From positions 9,548,001 through 9,612,000 of the forward strand of contig OX465596.1 of NCBI GenBank assembly GCA_950022295.1: 64,000 nt of DNA. The letters run 5' to 3'. The notes under the pieces were generated by a model. It made no database searches. It was not told where the DNA came from and saw nothing but the letters and a program-made list of their open reading frames with translations. Of this stretch, positions 31,680 through 44,520 are shown in pieces. Origin of the DNA: Bromus sterilis (lineage: Eukaryota; Streptophyta; Magnoliopsida; Poales; Poaceae). Made by a program: the position numbers and the translations under genes. Position 1 is the first letter of the stretch. Every line of letters starts with the position of its first letter.

Positions 31680-32045
31680 AATTTCATTATAGGACGTCAA
31701 CGGAAGAATACTCCACATCCTGTACACCATCAAGGCGAATTGCAGACGGTCCTCGCCTGGTTGACAGATCCGGCAAGTCTACCGACCAGGCGTGAACCGT
31801 CTGAAATACCCGTACGGGATTTTCGTTCCCTACGGGTTCTCAGACGGGCCACGCCTCGTGGGCACATCTGGCAAATCTTCCAACCAACCGAGGTTTGTCC
31901 GCATTTCTCCCTGACAGAGTACCGGATACAGATGAATTCCTCCGTGTACGGCTTTAGTGAACTTGTTATGCTACAATAAGTCCACGCGGACCTGTGCTTA
32001 TAAACAGGTCTAACTCCACTTCGGCTAGCAAGGTGGTACTAATTT
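31680..32045. repeat. Palindromic module, copy 4
   Basis: Four perfect stems: CAGACGGT (31743-31750) with ACCGTCTG (31796-31803); CGCCTGGT (31754-31761) with ACCAGGCG (31785-31792); GTCTGA (31799-31804) with TCAGAC (31840-31845); and ACCCGTA (31808-31814) with TACGGGT (31831-31837). The first segment can also pair imperfectly with 31867-31910, so alternative folds exist. Flanks (GTCAACGGAAGA, CTCCACA, TGTACACCAT; later AAGTCCACGCGGACC) match copy 3, although the stem sequences differ. Confidence 0.8.
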
Positions 32046-32226
32046 TACTGTGTTACAAGGGACCTTTAGTACCGGTTCTGGGCACCAACCGGTACTAAAG
32101 GGTTAGTTAGTGGTTAATTAAGGTGGGAGAAGCCTTTAGTACCGGTTGGAGGCACCAACCGGGACTAAAGGTCCTTTTTCAGAGAAAAATAATGCCACAT
32201 ACTGGGCCGACACGGGACTAAAGGTC
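32046..32226. repeat. Internal subterminal-type repeats before the array (CACTA-3)
   Basis: TTTAGTACCGGTT and AACCGGTACTAAAGG inverted pairs, and AACCGGGACTAAAGG. The segment ends at the first array monomer. Confidence 0.7.
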
Positions 32227-35200
32227 CTTTTAGCTCAAACTAAATCATTAAATGCATGAAAAATAGCAAATGAAGTCAGAAAGGGTTGAAATTTTAGTAT
32301 GTGGCTTTGAATGTTGCATGTTCGATGCAAAAAAAGTCTTGAGTTGAAATAAGTTTAGAAAAATGAAATGCATTTGAAACAGATGTGTTTTCGTATGAAA
32401 CCCTCGTACTTTGAAAGAGATGGTCCAGTTTGTACACGAAGTGCATCCAGTTTTTGCCATAATCCTCTCATCTTTTGCACACATGCTATGTGGGTCAAAT
32501 GATGATACCATGCCAAGTTTTAACCTTTTTTGAGTTCAGTTGTAGTTCTTTCCAATTACAGGGTCATTTAGTTCAAAATAAATTATTAAATACATGAAAA
32601 ACAGCAACTGAAGTCAGAAAGAGTTGAAATTTTAGTATGTCGCTTTGAATGCTGCATGTTGAATGCAAAAAAAGTCTTGAGTTGAAATAAGTTTAGAAAA
32701 ATGAAATGCCTTTGAAACACATGTGTTTCCGTATGAAACCCTCGTACTTTGAAAGAGATGGTCCAGTTTGTACACGAAGTGCATCCAGTTTTCGCCGTAA
32801 TCCTCTCAACTTTTTTACACATGCTATGTGGGTCAAATTATGATACCATGCCAAGTTTCAACCTTTTCTGAGTTCAGTTGTAGTCCTTTCCAATTACAGG
32901 GTCATTTAGCGCAAAATAAATCATTAAATGCATGAAAAATAGCAAATGAAGTCAGAAAGGGTTGAAATTTTATTATATGGCTTTGAATGCTGCATGTTGG
33001 ATGCAAAAAAAGTCTTGAGTTGAAATAAGTTTAGAAAAATGAAATTCCTTTGAAACATATGTGTTTTCGTATGAAACCCTCGTACTTTGAAAGAGATGGT
33101 CCAGTTTGTACACGAAGTGCATCCAGTTTTTGCCGTAATCCTCTCAACTTTTTTACACATGCTATGTGGGTCAAATGATGATACCATGCCAAGTTTCAAC
33201 CTTTTCTGAGTTCAGTTGTAGTGCTTTCCAATTACAGGGTCATTTAGCTCAAAATAAATCATTAAATGCATGAAAAATAGCAAATGAAGTCAGAAAGGTT
33301 GGAAATTTTAGTATGTGCCTTTGAATGCTGCATGTTGGATGCAAAACAAGTCTTGAGTTGAAATAAGTTTAGAAAAATGAAATGCCTTTGAAACACATGT
33401 GTTTTCGTATGAAACCCTCGTACTTTGAAAGAGATGGTCCAGTTTGTACACGAAGTGCATCCAGTTTTTGCCGTAATCCTCTCAACTTTTTCATACATGC
33501 TATGAGGGTCAAATGGTTATACCATGCCAAGTTTCAACCTTTTCTGAGTTCAGTTGTAGTGCTTTCAAATTACACGGTCATTTAGCTCAAAATAAATCAT
33601 TAAATGCATCAAAAAGAGCAAATGAAGTCAGAAATAGTTGAAATTCTACTATGTGGCTTTTAATGCTGCATGTTGGATGGAAAAAAAGTCTTGAGTTGAA
33701 ATAAGTTTAGAAAAATGAAATTCCTTTGAAACACATGTGTTTTCGTATGAAACCCTCGAATTTCAAAGAGATGGTCCAGTTTGTACACGAAGTGCATCCA
33801 GTTTTTGCCGTAATCCTTATAACTTTTGCACACATGCTATGTGGGTCAAATGATGATACCATCCCAAGGTTCAACCTTTTCTGAGTTCAGTTGTAGTGCT
33901 TTCCAATTACAGGGTCATTTAGCTCAAAATAAATCATTAAATGCATGAAAAATAACAAATGAAGTCAGACAGGGTTGAAATTTTAGTATGTGCCTTTGAA
34001 TGCTGCATGTTGGATGCAAAAAAAGTCTTGAGTTGAAATAAGGTAGAAAAATGAAATGCCTTTGAAACACATGTGTTTTCGTATGAAACCCTCGTACTTT
34101 GAAAGAGATGGTCCAGTTTGTACACGAAGTGCATCCAGTTTTTGCCCTCTCAACTTTTGCACACATGCTATGTGGGTCAAATGATGATACCATGCTAAGT
34201 TTCATCCTTTTCTGAGTTCAGTTGTGTAGTGCTTTCCAATTACAGGTACAGGATCATTTAGCTCAAAATAAATCATTAAATGCATGAAAAATAGCAAATA
34301 AAGTCAGAAAGGGTTGAAATTTTAGTATGTGGCTTTGAATTCTTCATGTTGGATGCAAAAAAAGTCTTGAGTTGAAATAAGTTTAGAAAAATGAAATGCC
34401 TTTGAAACACATGTGTTTTCGTATGAAACCCTCATACTTTGAAAGAGATGGTCCAGTTTGTACACGAACTGCATCCAGTTTTTTCCGTAATCCTCTCAAC
34501 TTTTGCACACATGCTATGTGGGTCAATTGATGATACCATGCCAAGTTTCAACCTTTTATCAGTTCAGTTGTAATGCTTTCCAATTACAGGGTCATTTAGC
34601 TCAAAATAAATCATTAAATGCATGAAAAATAGCAAATGAATTCAGAAAGGATTGAAATTTTAGTATGTGGCTTTGAATATTGCATGTTGGATGGAAAAAA
34701 AGTCTTGAGTTGAAATAAGTTTAGAAAAATGAAATGCCTTTGAAACACGTGTGTTTTCGTACGAAACCCTCGTACTTTGAAAGAGATGGTCCAGTTTGTA
34801 CACGAAGTGCATCCAGTTTTTCCGTAATCATCTCAACTTTTGCACACATGCTATGTGGGTCAAATGATGATACCATGCCAAGTTTCAACCTTTTCTGAGT
34901 TAAGTTCTAGTGCTTTCCAATTACAGGGTCATTTAGCTCAAAATAAATCATTAAATGCATAAAAAAAGAGCAAATGAAGTCAGAAAGGGTTGAAATTCTA
35001 CTATGTGGATTTTACTGCTGCATGTTGGATGGAAAAAAAGTCTTGAGTTGAAATAAGTTTAGAAAAATGAAATGCCTTTGAAACACATGTGTTTTCGTCT
35101 GAAACCCTCGTACTTTGAAAGAGATGGTAGAGTTTGTACACGAAGTGCATCCAGTTTTTGCCGTAATCCTCTTATCTTTTGCACACATGCTATGTGTGTC

Positions 35201-36315
35201 AAATGATTATACCATACCAAGGTTCAACCTTTTCTGAGTTCAGTTGTAGTGCTTTCCAATTACAGGGTCATTTACCACAAAATAAATCATTAAATGCATG
35301 AAAAATAGCATGAAAAATAGCAAATGAAGTCAGAAAGGGTTGAAATCTAGTATGTGGCTTTGAATTCTGCATGTTGGATGCAAAAAAAGTCTTGAGTTGA
35401 AATAAGTTTAGAAAAATGAAATGCCTTTGAAACAGATGTGTTTTCGTATGAAACCCTCGTACTTTGAAATAGATGGTCCAGTTTGTACACGAACTGCTTC
35501 CAGTTTTTTGCCGTCATCCTCTCAACTTTTTCACACATGCTATGTGGGTCAAATGATGATACCATGCCAAGTTTCAACCTTTTCTGAGTTCAGTTGTAGT
35601 GCTTTCCAATTACAGGGTCATTTAGCTCAAAATAAATCATTAAATACATGAAAAATAGCAAATGAAGTCAGAAAGGGTTGACATTTTAGTATGTGGCTTT
35701 GAATGCTGCATGTTGGATGCAAAAAAAGTCTTGAGTTGAAATAAGTTTAGAAAAATGAAATGCCTTTGAAACAGATGTGTTTTCGTATGAAACCCTCGTA
35801 CTTTGAAATAGATGGTCCAGTTTGTACACGAACTGCATCCAGTTTTTTGCCGTAATCCTCTCAACTTTTTTACACATGTTATGTGGGTCAAATGATGATA
35901 CCATGCCAAGTTTCAACCTTTTATGAGTTCAGTTGTAGTGCTTTCCAATTACAGGGTCATTTAGCTCAAAATAAATCATTAAATGCATGAAAAATAGAAA
36001 ATGAAGTCAAATGGGTTGACATTTTAGTATGTAGATTTGAATGCTGCATGTTGGATGCCAAAAAAGTCTTGAGTTGAAATAAGTTTAGAAAAATGAAATT
36101 CCTTTGAAACACATGTGTTTTCGTATGAAACCCTCGTACTTTGAAAGAGATGGTCCAGTTTGTACACGAAGTGCATCCAGTTTTTGCCGTAATCTTCTCA
36201 ACTTTTTCACACATGCTATGTGGGTCAAATGATGATACCATGCCAAGTTTCAACCTTTTATGAGTTCAGTTGTAGTGCTTTCCAAGTACAGGGTCATTTA
36301 GCTCAAAATAAATCA

Positions 36316-39300
36316 TTAAATGCATGAAAAATAGCAAATGAAGTCAGAAAGGGTTGAAATTTTAGTATGTGCCTTTGAATGCTTCATGTTGGATGCAAAA
36401 AAAGTCTTGAGTTGAAATAAGTTTAGAAAAATGAAATGCCTTTGAAACACATGTCTTTTTGTCTGGAACCCTCGTACTTTGAAAGAGATGGTCCAGTTTG
36501 TACACGAAGTGCATCCAGTTTTTGCCGTAATCCTCTCAACTTTTTCACACATGCTATGTGGGTCAAATGATGATACCATGCCAAGTTTCAACCTTTTATG
36601 AGTTCAGTTGTAGTGCTTTCAAATTACAGGGTCATTTAGCTGCAAATAAATCATTAAATGCATAAAAAAGAGCATATGAAGTCAGAAAGGGTTGAAATTC
36701 TACTATGTGGCTTTTAATGCTGCATGTTGGATGGAAAAAAAGGCTTGAGTTGGAATAAGTTTAGAAAAATGAAATGCCTTTGAAACACGTGTGTTTTCGT
36801 ATGAAACCCTCGTACTTTGAAATAGATGGTCCAGTTTGTACACGAAGTGCATCCAGTTTTTGCCGTAATCCTCTCAACTTTTGCACACATGCTATGTGGG
36901 TCAAATGATGATACCATGCCAAGTTTCAACCTTTTCTGAGTTCAGTTGTAGTTCTTTCCAATTACAGGGTCACTTAGCTCAAAATAATTCATTAAATGCA
37001 TGAAAAATAGCAAATGATTTTAGAAAGGGTTGAAATTTAAGTATGTGGCTTTGAATGCTGCATGTTGGATGCAAAAAGAGTCTTGAGTTGAAATAAGTTT
37101 AGAAAAATGAAATGCCTTTGAAACACGTGTGTTTTCGTATGAAACCCTCGTACTTTGAAATGGATGGTCCAGTTTGTACACGAAGTGCATCCAGTTTTTG
37201 CCGTAATCCTCTCAACTTTTTCATACATGCTATGAGGGTCAAATGATGATACCATGCCAAGTTTCAACCTTTTCTGAGCTCAGTTGTAGTGCTTTCCAAT
37301 TACAGGGTCATTTAGCTCAAAATAAATCATTAAATGCATAAAAAAGAGCAAATGAACTCAGAAAGGGTTGAAATTCTACTATATGGCTTTTAATGCTGCA
37401 TGTTAGATGCAAAAAAAGTCTTGAGTTGAAATAAGTTTAGAAAAATGAAATGCCTTTGAAACACATGTGTTTTCGTATGAAACCCTCGTACTTTGAAAGA
37501 GATGGTCCAGTTTGTACACGAAGTGCATCCAGTTTTTGCCGTAATCCTCTCAACTTTTGCACACATGCTATGTGGGTCAAATGATGATACAATGCCAAGT
37601 TTCAACCTTTTCTGAGTTCAGTTGTAGTTCTTTCCAATTACAGGGTCACTTAGCTCAAAATAATTCATTAAATGCATGAAAAATAGCAAATGATTTTAGA
37701 AAGGGTTGAAATTTTAGTATGTGGCTTTGAATGCTGCATGTTGGATGCAAAAAGAGTCTTGAGTTTAAATAAGTTTAGAAAAATGAAATGCCTTTGAAAC
37801 AGATGTGTTTTCGTATGAAACCCTTGTACTTTGAAAGAGATGGTCCAGTTTGTGCACGAAGTGCATCCAGTTTTTTCCGTAATCCTCTCAACTTTTTCAT
37901 ACATGCTATGAGGGTCAAATGATGATACCATGCCTAGTTTCAACCTTTTCTGAGCTCAGTTGTAGTGCTTTCCAATTACAGGGTCATTTAGCTCAAAATA
38001 AATCATTAAATGCATAAAAAAGAGCAAATGAAGTCAGAAAGGGTTGAAATTCTACTATATGGCTTTTAATGCTACATGTTGGTTGGAAAAAGTCATGAGT
38101 TGACATAAGTTTAGAAAAATGAAATGCCTTTGAAACACATGTGTTTTCGTCTGAAACCCTCGTACTTTGAAAGAGATGGTCGAGTTTGTACACGAAGTGC
38201 ATCCAGTTTTTGCCCTAGTCCTCTTAACTTTTGCACTCATGCTATGTGGGTCAAATGATGATACCATACCAAGTTTCAACATTTTCTGAGTTCAGTTGTA
38301 GTGCTTTGCAATTACAGGGTCATTTAGCTCAAAATAAATCATTAAATGCATGAAAAATAGCAAATGAAGTCAGAAAGGGTTGAAATTTTAGTATGTGGCT
38401 TTGAATGCTGCATGTTGGATGCCAAAAAAGTCATGAGTTGAAATAAGTTTAGAAAAATGAAATGCCTTTGAAACACAAGTGTTTTCGTATGAAACCCTCG
38501 TACTTTGAAAGAGATGGTCCAGTTTGTACACGAAGTGCATCCAGTTTTTGCCGTAATCCTCTCAGCTTTTTCACACATGCTATGTGGGTCAAATGATGAT
38601 ACCATGCCAAGTTTCAACCTTTTATGAGTTTAGTTGTAGTGCTTTCCAATTACAGGGTCATTTAGCTCAAAATAAATCATTAAATGCATAAAAAAAGAGC
38701 AAATGAAGTCAGAAAGGGTTGAAATTCTACTATGTGGATTTTAATGCTGCATGTTGGATGGAAAAAAAGTCTTGAGTTGGAATAAGTTTAGAAAAATGAA
38801 ATGCCTTTGAAACACGTGTGTTTTCGTATGAAACCCTCGTACTTTGAAATGGATGGTCCAGTTTGTACACGAAGTGCATCCAGTTTTTGCCGTAATCCTC
38901 TCAACTTTTGCACACATGCTATGTGGGTCAAATGATGATAACATGCCAAGTTTCAACCTTTTTTGAGTTCCGTTGTAGTTCTTTCCAATTACAGGGTCAC
39001 TTAGCTCAAAATAATTCATTAAATGCATGAAAAATAGCAAATGATTTTAGAAAGGGTTGAAATTTTAGTATGTGGCTTTGAATGCTGCATGTTGTATGCA
39101 AAAAGAGTCTTGAGTTGAAATAAGTTTAGAAAAATGGAATGCCTTTGAAACAGATGTGTTTTCGTATGAAACCCTTGTACTTTGAAAGAGATGGTCCAGT
39201 TTGTACACGAAGTGCATCCAGTTTTTGCCGTAATCCTCTCAACTTTTTCATACATGCTATGAGGGTCAAATGATGATACCATGCCAAGTTTCAACCTTTT

Positions 39301-42300
39301 CTGAGCTCAGTTGTAGTGCTTTCCAATTACAAGGTCATTTAGCTCAAAATAAATCATTAAATGCATAAAAAGAGCAAATGAAGTCAGAAAGGGTTGAAAT
39401 TCTACTATATGGCTTTTAATGCTGCATGTTAGATGCAAAAAAAGTCTTGAGTTGAAATAAGTTTAGAAAAATGAAATGCCTTTGAAACACATGTGTTTTC
39501 GTATGAAACCCTCGTACTTTGAAACAGATGGTCCAGTTTGTACACGAAGTGCATCCAGTTTTTGCCGTAATCCTCTCAACTTTTGCACACATGCTATGTG
39601 GGTCAAATGATGATACCATGCCAAGTTTCAACCTTTTCTGAGCTCAGTTGTAGTGCTTTCCAATTACAGGGTCATTTAGCTCAAAATAAATCATTAAATG
39701 CATAAAAAAGAGCAAATGAAGTCAGAAAGGGTTGAAATTCTACTATATGGCTTTTAATGCTGCATGTTAGATGCAAAAAAAGTCTTGAGTTGAAATAAGT
39801 TTAGAAAAATGAAATGCCTTTGAAACACATGTGTTTTCGTATGAAACCCTCGTACTTTGAAAGAGATGGTCCAGTTTGTACACGAAGTGTATCCAGTTTT
39901 TGCCGTAATCCTCTCAACTTTTGCACACATGCTATGTGGGTCAAATGATGATACCATGCCAAGTTTCAACCTTTTCTGAGTTCAGTTGTAGTGCTTTCCA
40001 ATTACAGGTACAGGGTCATTTAGCTCAAAATAAATCATTAAATGCATCAAAAATAGCAAATGAAGTCAGAAAGGGTTGAAATTTTAGTATGTGCCTTTGA
40101 CTGCTTCATGTTGGATGCAAAAAAAGTCTTGAGTTGAAATAAGTTTAGAAAAATGAAATGCCTTTGAAACACATGTGTTTTCGTATGAAACCCTCATACT
40201 TTGAAAGAGATGGTCCAGTTTGTACACGAAGTGCATCCAGTTTTTGCCGTAATCCTCTCAACTTTTGCACACATGCTATGTGGGTCAAATGATGATACCA
40301 TGCCAAGTTTCAACCTTTTTTGAGTTCCGTTGTAGTTCTTTCCAATTACAGGGTCACTTAGCTCAAAATAATTCATTAAATGCATGAAAAATAGCAAATG
40401 ATTTTAGAAAGGGTTGAAATTTTAGTATGTGGCTTTGAATGCTGCATGTTGTATGCAAAAAGAGTCTTGAGTTGAAATAAGTTTAGAAAAATGGAATGCC
40501 TTTGAAACAGATGTGTTTTCGTATGAAACCCTTGTACTTTGAAAGAGATGGTCCAGTTTGTACACGAAGTGCATGCAGTTTTTGCCGTAATCCTCTCAAC
40601 TTTTTCATACATGCTATGAGGGTCAAATGATGATACCATGCCAAGTTTCAACCTTTTCTGAGCTCAGTTGTAGTGCTTTCCAATTACAGGGTCATTTAGC
40701 TCAAAATAAATCATTAAATGCATAAAAAAGAGCAAATGAAGTCAGAAAGGGTTGAAATTCTACTATATGGCTTTTAATGCTGCATGTTAGATGCAAAAAA
40801 AGTCTTGAGTTGAAATAAGTTTAGAAAAATGAAATGCCTTTGAAACACATGTGTTTTCGTATGAAACCCTCGTACTTTGAAACAGATGGTCCAGTTTGTA
40901 CACGAAGTGCATCCAGTTTTTGCCGTAATCTTCTCAACTTTTGCACACATGCTATGTGGGTCAAATGATGATACCATGCCAAGTTTCAACCTTTTCTGAG
41001 TTCAGTTGTAGTGCTTTCCAATTACAGGTACAGGGTCATTTAGCTCAAAATAAATCATTAAATGCATCAAAAATAGCAAATGAAGTCAGAAAGGGTTGAA
41101 ATTTTAGTATGTGCCTTTGACTGCTTCATGTTGGATGCAAAAAAAGTCTTGAGTTGAAATAAGTTTAGAAAAATGAAATGCCTTTGAAACACATGTGTTT
41201 TCGTATGAAACCCTCATACTTTGAAAGAGATGGTCCAGTTTGTACACGAAGTGCATCCAGTTTTTGCCGTAAACCTCTCAACTTTTGCACACATGCTATG
41301 TGGGTCAAATGATGATACCTTGCCAAGTTTCAACCTTTTCTGAGTTCAGTTGTAGTGCTTTCCAATTACAGGTACAGGGTCATTAACTCAAAATAAATCA
41401 TTAAATGCATAAAAAAAGAGCAAATGAAGTCAGAAAGGGTTGAAATTTTAGTATGTGGCTTTGAATGCTGCATGTTGGATGGAAAAAAAGTCTTGAGTTG
41501 AAATAAGTTTAGAAAAATGAAATGCCTTTGAAACAGATGTGTTTTCGTATGAAACCCTCGTACTTTGAAAGAGATGGTCCAGTTTGTACACGAAGTGCAT
41601 CCAGTTTTTGCCGTAATCCTCTCAACTTTTTCACACATGCTATGTGGGTCAAATGATGATACCATGCCAAGTTTCAACCTTTTATGAGTTCAGTTGTAGT
41701 GCTTTCAAATTACAGGGTCATTTAGCTGCAAATAAATCATTAAATGCATAAAAAAGAGCATATGAAGTTAGAAAGTGTTGAAATTCTACTATGTGGCTTT
41801 TAATGCTGCATGTTGGATGGAAAAAAAGTCTTGAGTTGGAATAAGTTTAGAAAAATGAAATGCCTTTGAAACACGTGTGTTTTCATATGAAACCCTCGTA
41901 CTTTGAAATAGATGGTCCAGTTTGTACACGAAGTGCATCCAGTTTTTGCCGTAATCCTCTCAACTTTTGCACACATGCTATGTGGGTCAAATGATGATAC
42001 CATGCCAAGTTTCAACCTTTTCTGAGTTCAGTTGTAGTTCTTTCCAATTACAGGGTCACTTAGCTCAAAATAATTCATTAAATGCATGAAAAATAGCAAA
42101 TGATTTTAGAAAGGGTTGAAATTTAAGTATGTTGCTTTGAATGCTGCATGTTGGATGCAAAAAGAGTCTTGAGTTGAAATAAGTTTAGAAAAATGAAATG
42201 CCTTTGAAACACGTGTGTTTTCGTATGAAACCCTCGTACTTTGAAATGGATGGTCCAGTTTGTACACGAAGTGCATCCAGTTTTTGCCTTAATCCTCTCA

Positions 42301-44520
42301 ACTTTTTCATACATGCTATGAGGGTCAAATGATGATACCATGCCAAGTTTCAACCTTTTCTGAGCTCAGTTGTAGTGCTTTCCAATTACAGGGTCATTTA
42401 GCTCAAAATAAATCATTAAATGCATAAAAAAGAGCAAATGAAGTCAGAAAGGGTTGAAATTCTACTATATGGCTTTTAATGCTGCATGTTAGATGCAAAA
42501 AAAGTTTTGAGTTGAAATAAGTTTAGAAAAATGAAATGCCTTTGAAACACATGTGTTTTCGTATGAAACCCTCGTACTTTGAAAGAGATGGTCCAGTTTG
42601 TACACGAAGTGCATCCAGTTTTTGCCGTAATCCTGTCAACTTTTGCACACATGCTATGTGGGTCAAATGATGATACAATGCCAAGTTTGAACCTTTTCCG
42701 AGTTCAGTTGTAGTTCTTTCCAATTACAGGGTCACTTAGCTCAAAATAATTCATTAAATGCATGAAAAATAGCAAATGATTTTAGAAAGGGTTGAAATTT
42801 TAGTATGTGGCTTTGAATGCTGCATGTTGGATGCAAAAAGAGTCTTGAGTTGAAATAAGTTTAGAAAAATGAAATGCCTTTGAAACAGATGTGTTTTCGT
42901 ATGAAACCCTTGTACTTTGAAAGAGATGGTCCAGTTTGTGCACGAAGTGCATCCAGTTTTTTCCGTAATCCTCTCAACTTTTTCATACATGCTATGAGGG
43001 TCAAATGATGATACCATGCCAAGTTTCAACCTTTTCTGAGCTCAGTTGTAGTGCTTTCCAATTACAGGGTCATTTAGCTCAAAATAAATCATTAAATGCA
43101 TAAAAAAGAGCAAATGAAGTCAGAAAGGGTTGAAATTCTACTATATGGCTTTTAATGCTACATGTTGGTTGGAAAAAGTCATGAGTTGACATAAGTTTAG
43201 AAAAATGAAATGCCTTTGAAACACATGTGTTTTCGTCTGAAACCCTCGTACTTTGAAAGAGATGGTCGAGTTTGTACACGAAGTGCATCCAGTTTTTGCC
43301 CTAGTCCTCTTAACTTTTGCACTCATGCTATGTGGGACAAATGATGATACCATGCCAAGTTTCAACATTTTCTGAGTTCAGTTGTAGTGCTTTGCAATTA
43401 TAGGGTCATTTAGCTCAAAATAAATCATTAAATGCATAAAAAAGAGCAAATGAAGTCAGAAAGGGTTGAAATTTTAGTATGTGGCTTTGAATGCTGCATG
43501 TTGGATGCCAAAAAAGTCATGAGTTGAAATAAGTTTAGAAAAATGAAATGCCTTTGAAACACAAGTGTTTTCGTATGAAACCCTCGTACTTTGAAAGAGA
43601 TGGTCCAGTTTGTACACGAAGTGCATCCAGTTTTTGCCGTAATCCTCTCAGCTTTTTCACACATGCTATGTGGGTCAAATGATGATACCATGCCAAGTTT
43701 CAACCTTTTATGAGTTCAGTTGTAGTGCTTTCCAATTACAGGGTCATTTAGCTCAAAATAAATCATTAAATGCATAAAAAAAGAGCAAATGAAGTCAGAA
43801 AGGGTTGAAATTCTACTATGTGGCTTTTAATGCTGCATGTTGGATGGAAAAAAAGTCTTGAGTTGGAATAAGTTTAGAAAAATGAAATGCCTTTGAAACA
43901 CGTGTGTTTTCGTATGAAACCCTCGTACCTTGAAATGGATGGTCCAGTTTGTACACGAAGTGCATCCAGTTTTTGCCGTAATCCTCTCAACTTTTGCACA
44001 CATGCTATGTGGGTCAAATGATGATAACATGCCAAGTTTCAACCTTTTTTGAGTTCCGTTGTAGATCTTTCCAATTACAGGGTCACTTAGCTCAAAATAA
44101 TTCATTAAATGCATGAAAAATAGCAAATGATTTTAGAAAGGGTTGAAATTTTAGTATGTGGCTTTGAATGCTGCATGTTGTATGCAAAAAGAGTCTTGAG
44201 TCGAAATAAGTTTAGAAAAATGGAATGCCTTTGAAACAGATTTGTTTTCGTATGAAACCTTTGTACTTTGAAAGAGATGGTCCAGTTTGTACACGAAGTG
44301 CATCCAGTTTTTGCCGTAATCCTCTCAACTTTTTCATACATGCTATGAGGGTCAAATGATGATACCATGCCAAGTTTCAACCTTTTCTGAGCTCAGTTGT
44401 AGTGCTTTCCAATTACAGGGTCATTTAGCTCAAAATAAATCATTAAATGCATAAAAAAGAGCAAATGAAGTTAGAAAGGGTTGAAATTCTACTATATGGC
44501 TTTTAATCCTGCATGTTAGA
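36316..44520 (-). repeat. Older block duplications inside the array (offset about 5,086 bp)
   Basis: Distinctive monomers at 36714, 37037, 37668, 37993, 38342, 38741 and 39019 reappear 5,086 bp later at 41800, 42123, 42754, 43079, 43428, 43827 and 44105, keeping their private variants (for example the GGTTGGAAAAAGTCATG unit). A smaller duplication of about 1,358 bp relates 39019-39630 to 40376-40990. Confidence 0.75.
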
